DNA of 64,000 bases from Panicum virgatum (Eukaryota > Streptophyta > Magnoliopsida > Poales > Poaceae). The position numbers and the translations under genes are program-made. Each line of letters begins with the position of its first letter. Within the stretch, counting starts at the first letter, position 1. The stretch lies in assembly GCF_016808335.1 (NCBI RefSeq), contig NC_053143.1, positions 1,769,398 to 1,833,397 of the forward strand, given 5' to 3'. Below, piece by piece: positions 32,830 to 45,146 of this stretch. The notes under the pieces are model-generated. The model worked only from the letters and a program-made list of their open reading frames with translations, was not told the origin of the DNA and ran no database searches.

Positions 32830-35800
32830 AATGAATGATAGGTAGTGAGATTGGCAGGCTCTCTCTTATGTCTGTACATATGGAAGCTGGTGTGTAATGG
32901 TAGTAGATAAGATGGCTATTTTGAAGCGGCAATGCTGCAGCTTCTAATGCTGGCAGGCCTTAAGATGATGGTGTTAGAAACTCCTAGAGATTATTTATCT
33001 GACAGTTTATCAATCTAGCTGGACGGGTACACTTTATTGGTTTGGAAGCGGAGAACCTATCTGAGCACTGAAGCATGTTGAAGTCGGTTTCAAGCATGTT
33101 ATTTTGATATTTTCATCGCTTGTTCCTATATTCCACTTATTTAGAAAGACGCTAATGCATTATAAAGACTTAAGTTTTACATTGGACGTGAATGGAAGGT
33201 GCAGGAAAAGCAAGATTGGAGTACACTGCCTGATCTTTTAGCTCAGATCTGCATGCATGTGCACATCTGAACCTAGTGGGTTGCTCAGTTCTTGTTCAGT
33301 AATAGTCAAATACTATGCAGACGTGGGTTTTATGCCCGGTCGATACCAGAGGTTGCCCAAGAGGTTTCTTCAGCAGGATCAGGATCTTGGTGAAGCTGAG
33401 CAAATTACACCGAGCTATGCCTGATCCTGTCCCAATCCGTTCGAATCTGATCAATGTTCCTTATATTATGTGTTCTCAAAGAATGTATACATTGGCTGTT
33501 TCTTTGTAAAATTCAGAGAAATTGGTTAATGTCTGGAACTGTCTCTGTGCTTTGGAATGGAGCTATCGCATCGGCACCAAGATGATGAACACGCATCACT
33601 CCGGGGCACACAGCCTGCGCACCCGAGACTCAGCCATCTGATCCCTGACCTCCCTGGAGTTGCTTGCTTGACGCACTCTGCTTTGCTGATGCAACTAGCT
33701 AGCTGGAAGGAACCCAAAGATGACACCCATCGACCTTAAATTAAGCTGAATATTCTCACGTCATTCAGGTATTGTGACTGACAGACAGGATTAGATCGAC
33801 AATCCCAATTGGGGGGGGGGGGGGGGGGGGGGGAGAAGAAGAACAGCTGCAGTGCATGACAGTTGTAAATCCGGCATATTGGCGCGCATAAAGGCCTGCC
33901 CATCTCATTACATATCCTATACAGACATAAATCCGGCCCTCCTCTCAGACTCGGAAAGTATAGGAAATCAAGCATCAGCACAAGCCGATGATGCTAAGTT
34001 ACTGTACTACCTGCTAATGCATCGAGATTTTGACAAAGTCAACCTGCAGCTCCACCACTTATTAGGGCATTCCATTCCTTTCGTCACCATTATTACTTAG
34101 TTACATGCCATTCCCCGCGTCACGGCAATTGCAAAACTAACCTCGATTATTATTCTGAATGAGAATGCAAGAGAAAATGATTTGTCCTAATAATTTGCAT
34201 TGCATTAATTGGTGACAAGGAAATTTTGAGCTGACCTGCCATTGATCACCACTCCACTATCACATTCACAGCACCCTCGCTAGTCACTGCACAGTAAAAT
34301 GAATGATCCAATAATCCACTTTTTTCTGCACAGTAACATAAAGGTTATCTACAATTTCACCATTACCAGGTCATGATGCAATCCATATATGTACTGAATA
34401 ACTGACGGCAGCCTTCCCTCGCATCATCCCCAAATCTATATATCTTATATAAACACAACCCACTATCTATCATTTATTGTATTTCTCTTGACATGCAACC
34501 TGTCCACGTCATCTCCATGTCATGGGGTCCTCCGTCCTGCCCCTATCGCTCCCAACTCACCACGCCTGCCCGGGCAACACATCTGTCCATCCAAGTGGTA
34601 GGCAGCCGTTTATCATCCAATACAGGCGATGGTTCACTTCTGCTGGCCGTTACAATACTTGCATATTGATTTAATTTCTTTCATTAACCTTTTGTGTGTG
34701 CCAGCCATATGACTTTTTGTTTCATCTCCCAACAGGTATAGTGCATGCTGCCCATAATTTTTTAATAATATATCAGGCCATAATGACCTGAGATGTAAAA
34801 TGTGCACGCGTCCTTCAATTCCTCCAACAGGCAGTGCCACTCCGCTCGCCTCACACTGAATTGAGAATAGTTCCCAATGACCCTTCAGCGTCTCGCTTTA
34901 GTGCTTAACTACCGTTACCATTTCTCCACTTGCTCACCTGTTATTTCAATAACTCATTCGATTAATCATGGCAAGATAAAAGTAAGCATGGGCTCCTCCG
35001 AAACTGCATTGAGTAGCCGAAATGGTGGGAGAAATGGATGGTCATATATATATATATTCATATAGCAGCTTCGACCACACCAGCTCAAGCACCCTCTTTC
35101 CTTTCCCGTCAATGGAAGCACGCAGATACTGCAAGTGGTTATTCTCTGAAAGCAAACACTGTGCTCCTGTATGCACTAGACAGCGATGCGCGCATCTACT
35201 AGGCAAGTTCTTTGTCACTCTCCCCTCATCTATAAATTGTTCCCTTAAATTATTATACATGAAATATGTGGTGAACCACTTGACAAAAGCCATTGAAACT
35301 ATTGTGCGCTAAATATATTCTAAATTATAGATAATGCAGTACATATATGGGGGACAAAATATCGATACAATAATTATATCTGTTCATCTTAAAGGTAAAA
35401 TTATGTTCGATGATAGAATGTCAGCAAATGCATAAACTTCAATAGGTGTCATTGTGTCGTGGGAAAAAAGGATTGTAGTTGCAGTATAAAGCAGAATAAT
35501 TTTTTTTTATGGAGTCAGAGCAACAGAGGGCGTGGGAAATTACTGGACATGCCAGGCATGAGGCAGGTGGAGATGGTATAGACATAGCGTGACCTGGGGC
35601 CGAGCGTGCCGACGGTCTTGGTCATCGCCTGTGACGGGATCCATCAACGGGCGAAATCAGACAAGAATCATATCCTAATAGTGTTATTATGTGACAATTT
35701 AAATACTCTATATATAAAATCAAGTATTATGAGATGGAGAGTCTTTTTCCTTTTTCTATTAAAGCCACCTGTATTCCAAAACTCACAGATTATACATATG

Positions 35801-36180
35801 TCCATTAGAATGGATATAGTCATCTATCATTCATCATTCATAAATTAATTTGTTGTCTTCATATATATATCCTTAGGAATATTTTATTTAGATTTTTTTC
35901 CATTAATCTCCAAATATGTTACCTAAACTATAACCTCAAACTATCATCTTAACTATAATCTCAAATTCCCGCAGCAACGCGCGGGGAATTCAACTAGTAT
36001 ATATTGTACACATACACCCATAACCCCAAAAAAATTCTCTAGAATTTTGTTTTGCAAGAATTTACTCCACTGGCAACCTTGTACTAGTAATCTCTGTATT
36101 CAATAGTAGCACACCGTTACTGCTATACGGAGTAGAATAGTAGTAGTTAATCACTAGCCGTTTATATTAATTATTAGGCG
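32830..36180. other. Intergenic region between NSE1 and the NHL gene
   Basis: No confident gene. Contains the NSE1 3' UTR, a ~24-base G run (about 33810-33833), a Helitron terminus near 35997 and a small open frame near 35112 noted in the findings. Confidence 0.45.
35705..35997 (+). mobile_element. Helitron 3' end (non-autonomous)
   Basis: Ends CAACTAG at 35991-35997 followed by T, with a GC hairpin about 10 bases upstream (CCCGC 35968-35972 paired with GCGGG 35981-35985, loop AGCAACGC). This is the usual Helitron 3' terminus. The 5' end is uncertain; TCTATATATAAAATC near 35707 is a candidate. Confidence 0.6.
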
Positions 36181-36206
36181 GACAGGAGCGCCGGCGGCGG
36201 CGGCGA

Positions 36207-37076
36207 TCACCACCACCACCAGAGCGGCCTGACCCTGACCCTGCACCCCCTGTTCACCGCCGCGGCATCCCCTTCCAGCCTGTCCACGGCGACGTCGCAC
36301 CGCGCCTTCACGTCCACCGTCCACGTCCGCAGCACCTTGCCGAAGCGCAGCCGCACGGGCACCCTCGCCTCCACCGCCAGCGTCACGGCGCCCGCGGCCC
36401 GCTCCTCGGCGAGCCGCCTCGCCTGCTCATCCGTCAGCCGCACGCCCTGGCCCCTCATCGCCGCCGCGAACACCGTCACGTTCCGCGGCGGCTGCCGGAA
36501 CGCGGGCCACGGCCCCGCGGCGAGCCGCTGCCCGGCGTAGGAGACCGCGACGCTCCCGCCGCCGCGGTAGTCGACGCCGACCTTCCTGTTGGCGCCGTTG
36601 TCCGCGCGCACGGAGGCGTCGAGCTCGGGGGAGAGCGCGGCGGAGGAGGAGGACGACGAGAGGCCGCGGATGGAGAGGGAGGCGATTGAGAAGGTGGGCG
36701 CGCGGGGGCGGAAGACGAGGTAGACGGCGCCGGCGAAGGCCGCGGCGAGGAGGAGCAGGAGGAGGAGCGCGGCGCAGCAGCAGCAGCAGGCGGCGCGGAG
36801 GAGGCGGCGGCGGGCCGGGCGCGCGGCGAGCTTCTTGTAGCGGCGCGCGCGGTCCGGGGGCGGGACGCGGAGGACCTGGTCCTTGGGCACCTGGATGATG
36901 TAGGTGCCGGGCGGCGGCGACGGCGGGCGGTTGAAGGACGGGTGCACGCGCAGCGGCGTGGTCTCAGTCTCCGTGGGCGGCGCGCTGGCACCGGCGGCGG
37001 GGGCTTCGGCGTCGGCGGGTGGTTGATTGGGGAGGCGAGGCGGAGGCGCCGGCACGGGGTGGACGCGGTCGGACAT
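36207..37076 (-). CDS. NDR1/HIN1-like (LEA2) membrane protein, 289 aa
   Basis: Single-exon, very GC-rich gene. The N-terminal ~65 residues are Pro-rich, followed by the NHL-family motif GTYIIQVPKDQVLRVPPP and a basic stretch. One membrane segment lies at residues ~100-125 (CCCCCAALLLLLLLAAAFAGAVYLVF). A LEA2-type beta-sandwich follows (APTFSIASLSIRGL, VRADNGANRKVGVDYRGG, LRTWTVDVKARCDVAVDRL). NHL proteins sit in the plasma membrane with the C-terminal domain outside the cytoplasm and are linked to pathogen response. Met 37076 (MSDRVHPVP) is chosen over an upstream in-frame Met at 37100 because relatives start there. The protein ends in four consecutive Trp, which is odd. Confidence 0.85.
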   Translation of the reverse strand: MSDRVHPVPAPPPRLPNQPPADAEAPAAGASAPPTETETTPLRVHPSFNRPPSPPPGTYIIQVPKDQVLRVPPPDRARRYKKLAARPARRRLLRAACCCCCAALLLLLLLAAAFAGAVYLVFRPRAPTFSIASLSIRGLSSSSSSAALSPELDASVRADNGANRKVGVDYRGGGSVAVSYAGQRLAAGPWPAFRQPPRNVTVFAAAMRGQGVRLTDEQARRLAEERAAGAVTLAVEARVPVRLRFGKVLRTWTVDVKARCDVAVDRLEGDAAAVNRGCRVRVRPLWWWW

Positions 37077-37849
37077 GGAGGGAGGGTGATGGTGGAGCAA
37101 GCTGCAGGCTGAGGTCTCGCTGACTGAGCCGGTGGAGAGGAGGCAAGGCGACGAAATATGGAGACGGCTGCGGGAGCTTATGTATGCGTGAGGGCATCGA
37201 AGCCGCGTTGGTTGATGGAGACGGTGGACACAGAGAGATGGATCGTTGATCGAGCAGCTAGCGCGTGAGATGAACTGGTGAAGACGACGAAGGAAAGGGA
37301 CACCAGGGAAACGGTCATCTCACGCTCTTCATACTTCACTGCTACCTAGTATAAAATAGACTGCTTCTCCTTGAGCCCAGACCAGGTGCCATTGTATTAT
37401 TTCTATTTTTTTATTTTGTGCAGGAGTTGTTGTGGTTTTTTTTTTTTGACTCGGAGTTGTTGTGTTTTGATCATGCGTGATAATGAAGTTCGGCGCTCGA
37501 GGACGAAAGGCAGAGTCAGAGAACACAAGGTTCCACACTGTCCTTCCTCCTCTCCTTTTTTTTTAAAAAAAATAATTCTGCTAGAGCTTTGTTTATTTGT
37601 CTATTGCGAAACATGCCTGCTGTCTACTTTATTATGCACCCTCCTCTTATCTCGTAATGCACGTTTTCATCCCCTTTTTTGTTTTTGTTTGTAATGCGTG
37701 CCAGAGCCTCGAGTACTATTTCACACCGTAGTCCAGTTTGCTGTGCTCTAACATTATTCCATTTTTCAAAAGAGATTAGCAGCATCTTGTTCTAGCTACC
37801 TTATTAACTGCGCTTTAAAGTCGTCTAATGCATTTGATGTCATAATATA

Positions 37850-38158
37850 CTCCCTCCGTTCTGAAATATAAGTAATTCCAAAGTTTTTAGGACAAATTAT
37901 GATTGTGTACAAAAAAAAACTCTACTATCCCTAATTATTAAGCATTGAGAATGTACTAATTAAACTAGTATGTCTTTTTTTTATGCACCTTCCCTAAATA
38001 TACCTTCCCCTATATAGTTGCGTACACATCTTTCTATTGGGAAAGATCCGAAAACAATGCACAATTAAAATGTTTGAGTCAACACTCATCCTAGAATGAC
38101 TTATATTTAAAGATAAATTTTGAATCCCAAAATAATTTATATTTGAGAACGTTGGGAG
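37850..38158. mobile_element. Stowaway-like MITE, 309 bp
   Basis: Terminal repeats CTCCCTCCGTTC and GAACGTTGGGAG, TA target duplication at 37848-37849 and 38159-38160. Interior ends are also inverted (AATATAAGT..TTCC / ...ATGACTTATATTT). Confidence 0.88.
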
Positions 38159-38388
38159 TATATGCTACGCGCGACAGTGGCCTTTTCGGTCGCCGACGCC
38201 GACGCGTGCAGCTTTCATTCAATTTGGGAGGCATCTTGTCTATTCACACTAGTTGGAATTGATGTCTGTAATTGACCAGATTGCACTATTCAGCAAGTGA
38301 CATCCACATGTTAACAATTTAATGAGTACTCTATAATCTATATTGTTGCTCCAACATCAAACTCTGAAAAAGGTGTATGTTTTCAAAC

Positions 38389-38666
38389 TTTTTTTTAAAA
38401 CACCCAGGAGTACTGAGGAATCATATAAAAACTCAGTTGGGCACTCGCGCCGACCGCGCGCTCAAACGCAAGTGGGCTGCCGAAAAATCTAGGACGTGCC
38501 TACCGGAGTGCACACACACCTACACACTCACTAACACACACCACAGCCTGGCACCCCTCAGGGGAATAAATCCCCGGTGAGGCACGCAGGAATCGTCCCA
38601 GCCGGAGATCGATCCCGCGAGCAGCGGTAACTGGGAGACCGACCAACCGAACTAACGCTCGTCCTC
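38389..38666 (-). mobile_element. tRNA-derived SINE (minus strand)
   Basis: Flanked by a 12-bp duplication ATGTTTTCAAAC (38377-38388 and 38667-38678). The T-run at 38389-38396 is the poly-A tail on the minus strand. At the other end a Pol III A-box-like CGTTAGTTCGGTTGG and B-box-like GGGATCGATCTCC are present. Confidence 0.75.
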
Positions 38667-38679
38667 ATGTTTTCAAACA

Positions 38680-39283
38680 TGACCTGCTGAGCTAAAAAAC
38701 ATCTAAAATCAGCTAGTCAGAGGGGGGCAAAAGCATCCTATGATATACTACCTTTCTCAGCCGACACATCATACAAAACCATTTGATTAGGGTGCTATTC
38801 ATAGACGATCGATGTACTATTTCAGAAGTAGTTGGTATGAAGGAAAAGAAAGAATCCAAGAGTGATTAACTTGGCAATGTGGGGAAATTGGCGCTGCAAA
38901 TTAAAGAAAGGTACAAAGTTTAGGCAGACGATCGAGTTTTCCCCCCCTTTGCTTTGTCCATCCCAATAATCTTCTTGTTACTGGTTACTTGTAGTTAATT
39001 AACTACGCAACTCTACCTCCATTCCGTCATTCCGTGTATCATATCTCTCCCTTGTCTTTTGTACTTGTCTAATTTCATAGTCCAGATTGTGCTTGGCATT
39101 ATCCATCATGCCCCTTTCACATCTATGTTTGTGTTGAGTCCAATTGGAAGCGACTTCTCGGTGAGCCAGTTTTCATTATTATTATTAAATTTGATAAGTC
39201 TTTTGAGCAAGTTTGAGCGAATGCTATTAAATTTGTGTGCTTTCCAGCCTTCCAGACCATGACAGGCTCTGTATTTTTTCTCA

Positions 39284-39314
<31 letters not shown>

Positions 39315-40690
39315 CCTCTGTACTTTTCATTCGGGATTTTAACTTTAGGGCCAAGTTTAAGAACTCACGAATCTCCCAAAATTATAACTGCACTCATTTG
39401 TGTAGAACAAAAGGCTATGTGAGGTTCAAGTTTTAATTAGGAAATTCTATACAGTACAGCTCCAATAATCAAAGGTCAGTCTGCTGTGTATTGACATGAT
39501 GTTCTCTTGTTTGTCATCCTAGCTAAACCGTGCAGGATGCTAATAAGTTTGCACCGCACGAACGAAATGGTCGCAAACTTCACCGGCACAAAAGAAAAGG
39601 GTGTGCATGTCACGATCAAAGCTGTCGGTCACACGTAGTAAGTAGGCCAATTGAATTGACCAAACGCGATCATGTACCTTCTTGTGTTTGTACCGCACGC
39701 ACGCATGAATTGAACGAACTGGTCGCAAACTTCACTGACACAAAAGAAAAGGGTTCAGCACGTGTCGAAGTCGCATGCCATGTACTCATGTGCACTTCTT
39801 TCAACTTTGGAAATCCATCCATCGCACGGAAATCTTTGTATAACAATTTTTTAAATAAAGAGCAATAAAATCTTTGCACTATGCAAGCACGTCCAAATGG
39901 AGACATCATCGTGCTTAGGGACAAAGCTATTCATAGCCAAGGATGAGACCTTCCCTGTCAAAAGGACACCTGTTGGTTGGAACACACTGGTCCGAGTCCT
40001 TTCAGATATTCAGTTGTGTATTCAGTCTGAATGTAGAGGATTCGACAGGTATGCCAGCTTCAGGGCAGATTCGGCATGTGAAATGAAAGAAACAGCAACC
40101 ATTTTGTTGCAATTCTGTCTGAGGCAGCCTACAACCGTGCGTACAATTCGACGATGTTCAGAAATCCGAAGATCAGAAACCCGACACATCAGAATTCAGA
40201 ACACTAGGGCAGGTTTGACAAAGCTTGATGTGATGGAGGTAATGCAATTGCTACTTAATATACAGAAAGTTGAACTTTCTTGTCGTTGATGATTTCAATG
40301 GTGTTCCAGAGTCAACCGGTGTGGCAACAGTAACTCTTGGATTTTCATAACTAATTAATCCATCGGTAGGATATATGAAACAAACAAACAGCTTTCCATT
40401 ACAAAATCTCGCACTTTGACAGATAAACTAGTGATTCATGCTACTAGACAACTGCAACTCCGAATATCACCATATTTTGTCAGAAAGGAAAAATAAAACA
40501 GTATGAACAGAGTAACCAAGAGAGGGAGGGAATATTATGGACATGTTCATCAATTGTTCTCCAAAGGCCAAAAATATTTCTGAGGAGATGATGTAGCTGC
40601 ACGCTATGATCAAATATTTACTCCCACGTCTCTTTAGCTGGCTGCCCTTGAGTAACATAACAGAAGATTAAGCACTTTCAACTGATTCTT
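38680..40690. other. Intergenic; no gene recognised
   Basis: Contains a ~26-base C run (about 39284-39309), the direct repeat above and, near 40300-40795, probable 3' UTR of the next gene. Confidence 0.4.
39543..39760. repeat. Diverged direct repeat, about 135-150 bp period
   Basis: GTTTG(C/T)ACCGCACG.ACG...(C)TGGTCGCAAACTTCAC.G(G/A)CACAAAAGAAAAGGGT occurs at about 39548-39602 and again at 39689-39752. Non-coding. Confidence 0.7.
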
Positions 40691-40795
40691 TGACCTCAAT
40701 TGCTTTGGTGCTATTGGATACAGATGTTCCATCGCCATTCAGAACACTGGTCTCCATGGCATGAAGTCCTGAGTTTCGCACCACAGAATCCAGGA

Positions 40796-43211
40796 TTACT
40801 TCACATCTCCAGGAATTTTATCATCATCGTTCCTTAAATGCACAAAAGCAGAACTAATATCTTCACTAGAATTTGCACCAGGAACTGGAACACCAGAATC
40901 AGTCTTCCCATTATGTTCACCAAAAATGAGCTCTGGGCTATGAGGCGTCTGTGCCAGCGCTTCATCTTGCAGTTGCCTGAACAGTGAGTTCATCTCTTCA
41001 ACCGAGCTTGCTTCTAGAACAGGAAGCTCACCATCTTCGGTTAACAGCTCCTTTGATTTACATTCGACCTTCGCAGCCACCGGATTGTCAAGAGTCGAAC
41101 ATGAATGTACATCTTTAGTTGTTAGTTCTGGAGTATGCCCATTTTCCACAGGCAATGGTTCACTTGATTTGTCTTGGATCAGCTCATTATCATAACTGGA
41201 GTAAGAAGCAGCACATTCTAATGCTTCTCCATTGAGCTCTGCAAACTGTGAAGTCAAGTCTTCCACTGATCTTGCTTCAATTACAGGCATTGCAGATTCT
41301 GCAGATGAAGTATCATTCAATTCGTGTTCAAGTTTAACTGTCAAGGGTTGATCAATACCGGACTCTGAAACGGACTGCACTAGTACTTCATCCATGCGAC
41401 ACTTAAATAATGAGTTAACTTCGCTGATGGAGTCAGCTTCAATGAGAAGTTTCTCAGTATTATATTCTTCTGATAGAGAACACAATAGCAATTGCTCACA
41501 ATCTGCACCATATCAGTCATGGTTGAGTAAATATTGTAAATACATTGTTTGAATAGCTCTTTGTAATAATATGAAAATGACCCATATTACCTGCAGAAAC
41601 TGAACCATTCGCTTCTGACGTGCTGGATATAGATTTTCGGATATAAAATGAATCTGTGCCATTGATGCACGCGGTACTTTCAGTGCCTTCATTAATTCCA
41701 TGATTTACTTCAAATACGCACACATCTGAAATCGCTGCACTTCGTATTTTAATCTCATCACCAACATGTGGTTCCAGTGAGCCAAATAACTTGCCATTGT
41801 TCAATGCTTGCTCAGAATTGCTGTCTGAGTGATTGTCACCTGCATCTTTTTCATTGAATTCAGGCTTCTCTAGCTTTATGCCGTTGTGATGTCGCACATA
41901 AGTAGACTGCCTTAAATACAAGTTCTCATGTTTCCTATGCTGTGTTGATGGAAAGCACGAGCGAGGAGTCCATGTTTCCTGCAAACGACTGTCACGGTCC
42001 ACAATTTGGTCAAATGGAACATCAAATGATTTTCTCCAGGGAAGTAGAACAGATGGTGCTGAATCAGGAATTTGCGGTAACTCTACTATCTCCTCTGAAG
42101 GCCTTGGTGTAGAAATGGAGGGAACCTGAACACGGAAGCGTGATGCCTCCTCCATTTTCTGAATTGCATCAGCGGCTTGCATGTCCATTAACTTCCTGTC
42201 AAGTTCAAACTTCAGAATATTCTTTGCTTTTCGCCGCTCCATCAAACTCTCCATGTTCCCATTGTTTTCCATGGCTGAAGAGTTTGTATCCATAAAGTCC
42301 TTCCAGTTATTTCTGTCATCTTTCTTCTCTTCTTCCCTATCTTCATCTGAGCTAAGCTCACCATCCTCTAATTCATCTTCATCATCATCTGATGAGGAAT
42401 TCAGGTTGTCTATGAAGGTAGAGGAAGGGTGATCAGTTCCGAAGTTTACAGAAGGGTTTAACTCATCAAGCATTGGAATAATGTCGGTTATTGATGCATC
42501 AGAAGAACTCTCGCTAAGATCAGATTCAGAATCAGAACAAGGTTCCTGCCTCATAATAGGTTGCCAACATGAGCTCATGAGTTCACCAAACTGGTACTGA
42601 TTGTTCACTTCATAATGACACCTTTCAGTATTGGTGCTCTCAAAATGCTGGGGCTCAACTTTCTCACATATTTCCTTGACATGCTCTTTTTCTTCTCTTT
42701 TCACAATAACTTCGTTCTTGGTAAGTTCAGAAGTTTCTGCAGAAAGAACAGTATCGGTTGACGCAGATATCACATTCTCCTCATCACGGTGAGTATCATG
42801 CACGAAGATGCCAGAAGTTCTTTCCTCAATGCAAACAACTGCACTTTCAAAACTCTTTGCCGCACGGGTGACAGCAACATTCTGAAGCTCCTCAACTGAA
42901 GATTCAGTAACAGAGACTTTGACTACAGAGGGCGATTTTTTCAGGTTCTCCAATGTTTCGTCTCCAATCACCGGAGCACTTGATTCCCCATAACTCAATA
43001 GCACTCCAAGAAGAAGTGCAGTTAACAGGAACACTGGAGATGAAGACAGAAGGAAAGTAAACAGAGAAGGGCAAAGTTTGTGTAGGAACAGCAACAAAAC
43101 TCCAATGCCGAGTACTACAGGATAGTCAGAAGCAGATTGATAGCCAAGTTTGACAGAAGGATAGACTATTCTCTTGATGTGCAACATAATATTGTTGGTA
43201 TCAGATGACAT
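40796..43211 (-). CDS. Membrane-anchored acidic protein of the At5g17910 type, 775 aa
   Basis: Two coding exons on the minus strand, 41591-43211 and 40796-41502, joined in phase 1 (775 residues). A further 5' non-coding exon probably lies upstream, with an acceptor at 43254-43256. Residues ~28-75 hold two closely spaced hydrophobic segments (YPVVLGIGVLLLFLHKLC, SSPVFLLTALLLGVLLSYG). The middle is strongly acidic with a Ser/Asp/Glu tract (SSDDDEDELEDGELSSDED) followed by a conserved basic block (MERRKAKNILKFELDRKLMDMQ). The C-terminal exon has four repeats of a (V)xEAxSxEexxSxFxxL-like motif. Plant relatives are often labelled cardiomyopathy-associated protein-like by automatic pipelines, a label with no functional meaning here. 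Likely located on an internal membrane; function unknown. Confidence 0.82.
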
Positions 43212-43253
43212 TTTGTTCTCCTTGAATTCAGCCCTGAGGTACAAATATATAAC

Positions 43254-45140
43254 CTGGAAATAGAAAGGCGGAAGCAGATCAGTATGGTAACAGTTGGAAA
43301 AATAAATAAAAATGTAGTCGTTTAAGCATCTAAACTTGTGAGGGAAAATCAACCGCATGATTAGATGTGGTGAAGTCAGCACAATTTTTTTGAAGGTCAA
43401 TTTTTTTGAAGGGTAAGTCAGCACAATTAGAGTTACAGATCAAGAGAAATAGAAGTGGCAGCCGTCTGATCTTTCTAGCCCGAGAACATTTCATCTTTGC
43501 AGCTCTGCTGTCTAATAACGTTGAAACTAGGCTGCAAAATACTTGATCTCTACCAGTAAAAGAAGTGAAACTTGAGGAAATTTGCAGATCAAACAAACTC
43601 TATGAAAATTATGCGGAACGAAATAAAGAGGTATTAAGACATGAATCATGTGGCTTTTCACTGATGATGAATCCAGCATTGGCTCTCAAGAAAAAAGAGC
43701 AGTTTGTATGTACGGACAATAAACAAAATCCATCGCACAAGAAGTGGGAAACTCACCTGCCTCGACGAGACGACGGGCAGCGCCGTGAGCCAAGAATCCC
43801 TCACAGAGTTGCCTGGAATGAGAATGCAGCAACAGTTGACGAGGTGGCTGGATGGGGAAAGCAATGGAGGAATGGAGTGACAGGGAAAGGTGCCGTGAGG
43901 GAGGGAGGTGGGGAATAAAGCAACCAGAGGCCCTTTTGGTTTGGGATTCCTTGCCTGGAGGCAGGAGAATGGAGAAGCAGCAGCGGCCGCCACCTTAAGC
44001 GCTGCACCGGCAAGAATGCTTTGGCCGGCACGAAAAGGCGACCATGCCCCGACGGCAATGTCTGTCCTGCTGCGGGGGAAAGCGAAAGAGAAAGTGCAAG
44101 GCCATCATAGCAGCATGAACCCTTGGTCCATAGCTGTCGTGCTCACCTCACCTCATTTCTTCCAAACGAAACAGTATCCTCTGGGAAGAGTTAAGATTAG
44201 GACCATCCAACTAGTCTGACCTGGCTGTGGCTGATGCTCGTGCAGCTCTGCACACTTGCATTGCACGGGTAGTTAAGAGTTTGGACCATACCGTACAGCT
44301 CTTCACCCTTGTGCAGCATTGCTTGCTTAAATGGCATCAAGCCGGATCATTTCACCAAGAAAAGGAGCCAATCTTGTGCAGCATTGCTTGCTTAAATGGC
44401 ATCAAGCCGGATCGTTTCACCAAGAAACGGAGCCAATCAACTGTGAGTAAAAGCTGCAGGAGCAAGGTAAGGACAGCTGCGAGTAAAATCTGGCAATTGT
44501 TGCGGTTTTTTTTCTTTTGAAAGAAACCGTTGTTGCAGCTTGATCTTGAGCGTTACCATCCACTCCAGCTGTGTGCATGTAGACGCAAAAAAAAAAAAAC
44601 TTGTTAGTTTCTGTAATTACACACATATACAACTGACAAAAAAGAAGAAAATTTTACCCGACCAGCTCGCAAATGATACAATGATACCGCTGCTGCATGT
44701 GCTCACCTTTTTCTTGTGGGTTAGAGTGGTGGTGGGGTGTGCAGCAATCCACGCTTTTCTCAAATCTAAATGATAAACAGTGCCATACAGTGGTAAAGAG
44801 AAGAAAGGGAAAGGGGAAAAAACGCTTTTAACATGAGCCTGCTTCGGCTCCATTGCGCCTCTAGCCATTAGATCGAATTTCCTGCAAGAAGAGAAGCAAT
44901 CCAAAATCGCGCGCTCACATCCAAAGTGGGAGATTTTCTTCTGTTACTATTGCGGTTTTGTTGTTCGGGAAGCCAAGCGGAGAGGCGGATTGGTGAAATT
45001 AATCTTCTGCGTCTGCGGCACGGCGGCGGAACCGGCTCGGAGTCGGATCTCTCTCCCAATTGATAAAAGCGGACGAGAGCCAAACCAGAGGAGAGGGAAC
45101 CTTAACTAAACCTCACCGAGGTCTAACTGGAAAACGAGGG
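43254..45140. other. Upstream region and 5' leader of the 775-aa gene; intergenic
   Basis: Probably contains a non-coding first exon near 43757-44000 (donor CAG|GTGAG at about 43757 on the minus strand). A 65-bp tandem pair follows. No other gene seen. Confidence 0.4.
44308..44437 (+). repeat. Two tandem copies of a 65-bp unit
   Basis: Units begin CTTGTGCAGCATTGCTTGC at 44308 and 44373 and differ at two positions. Confidence 0.92.
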
Positions 45141-45146
45141 AACGGG

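Noticed and set aside
34634..34840. Minus-strand 68-codon frame in the NSE1-NHL intergenic region
   Set aside because: No family resemblance, AT-rich surroundings, no splice or promoter support.
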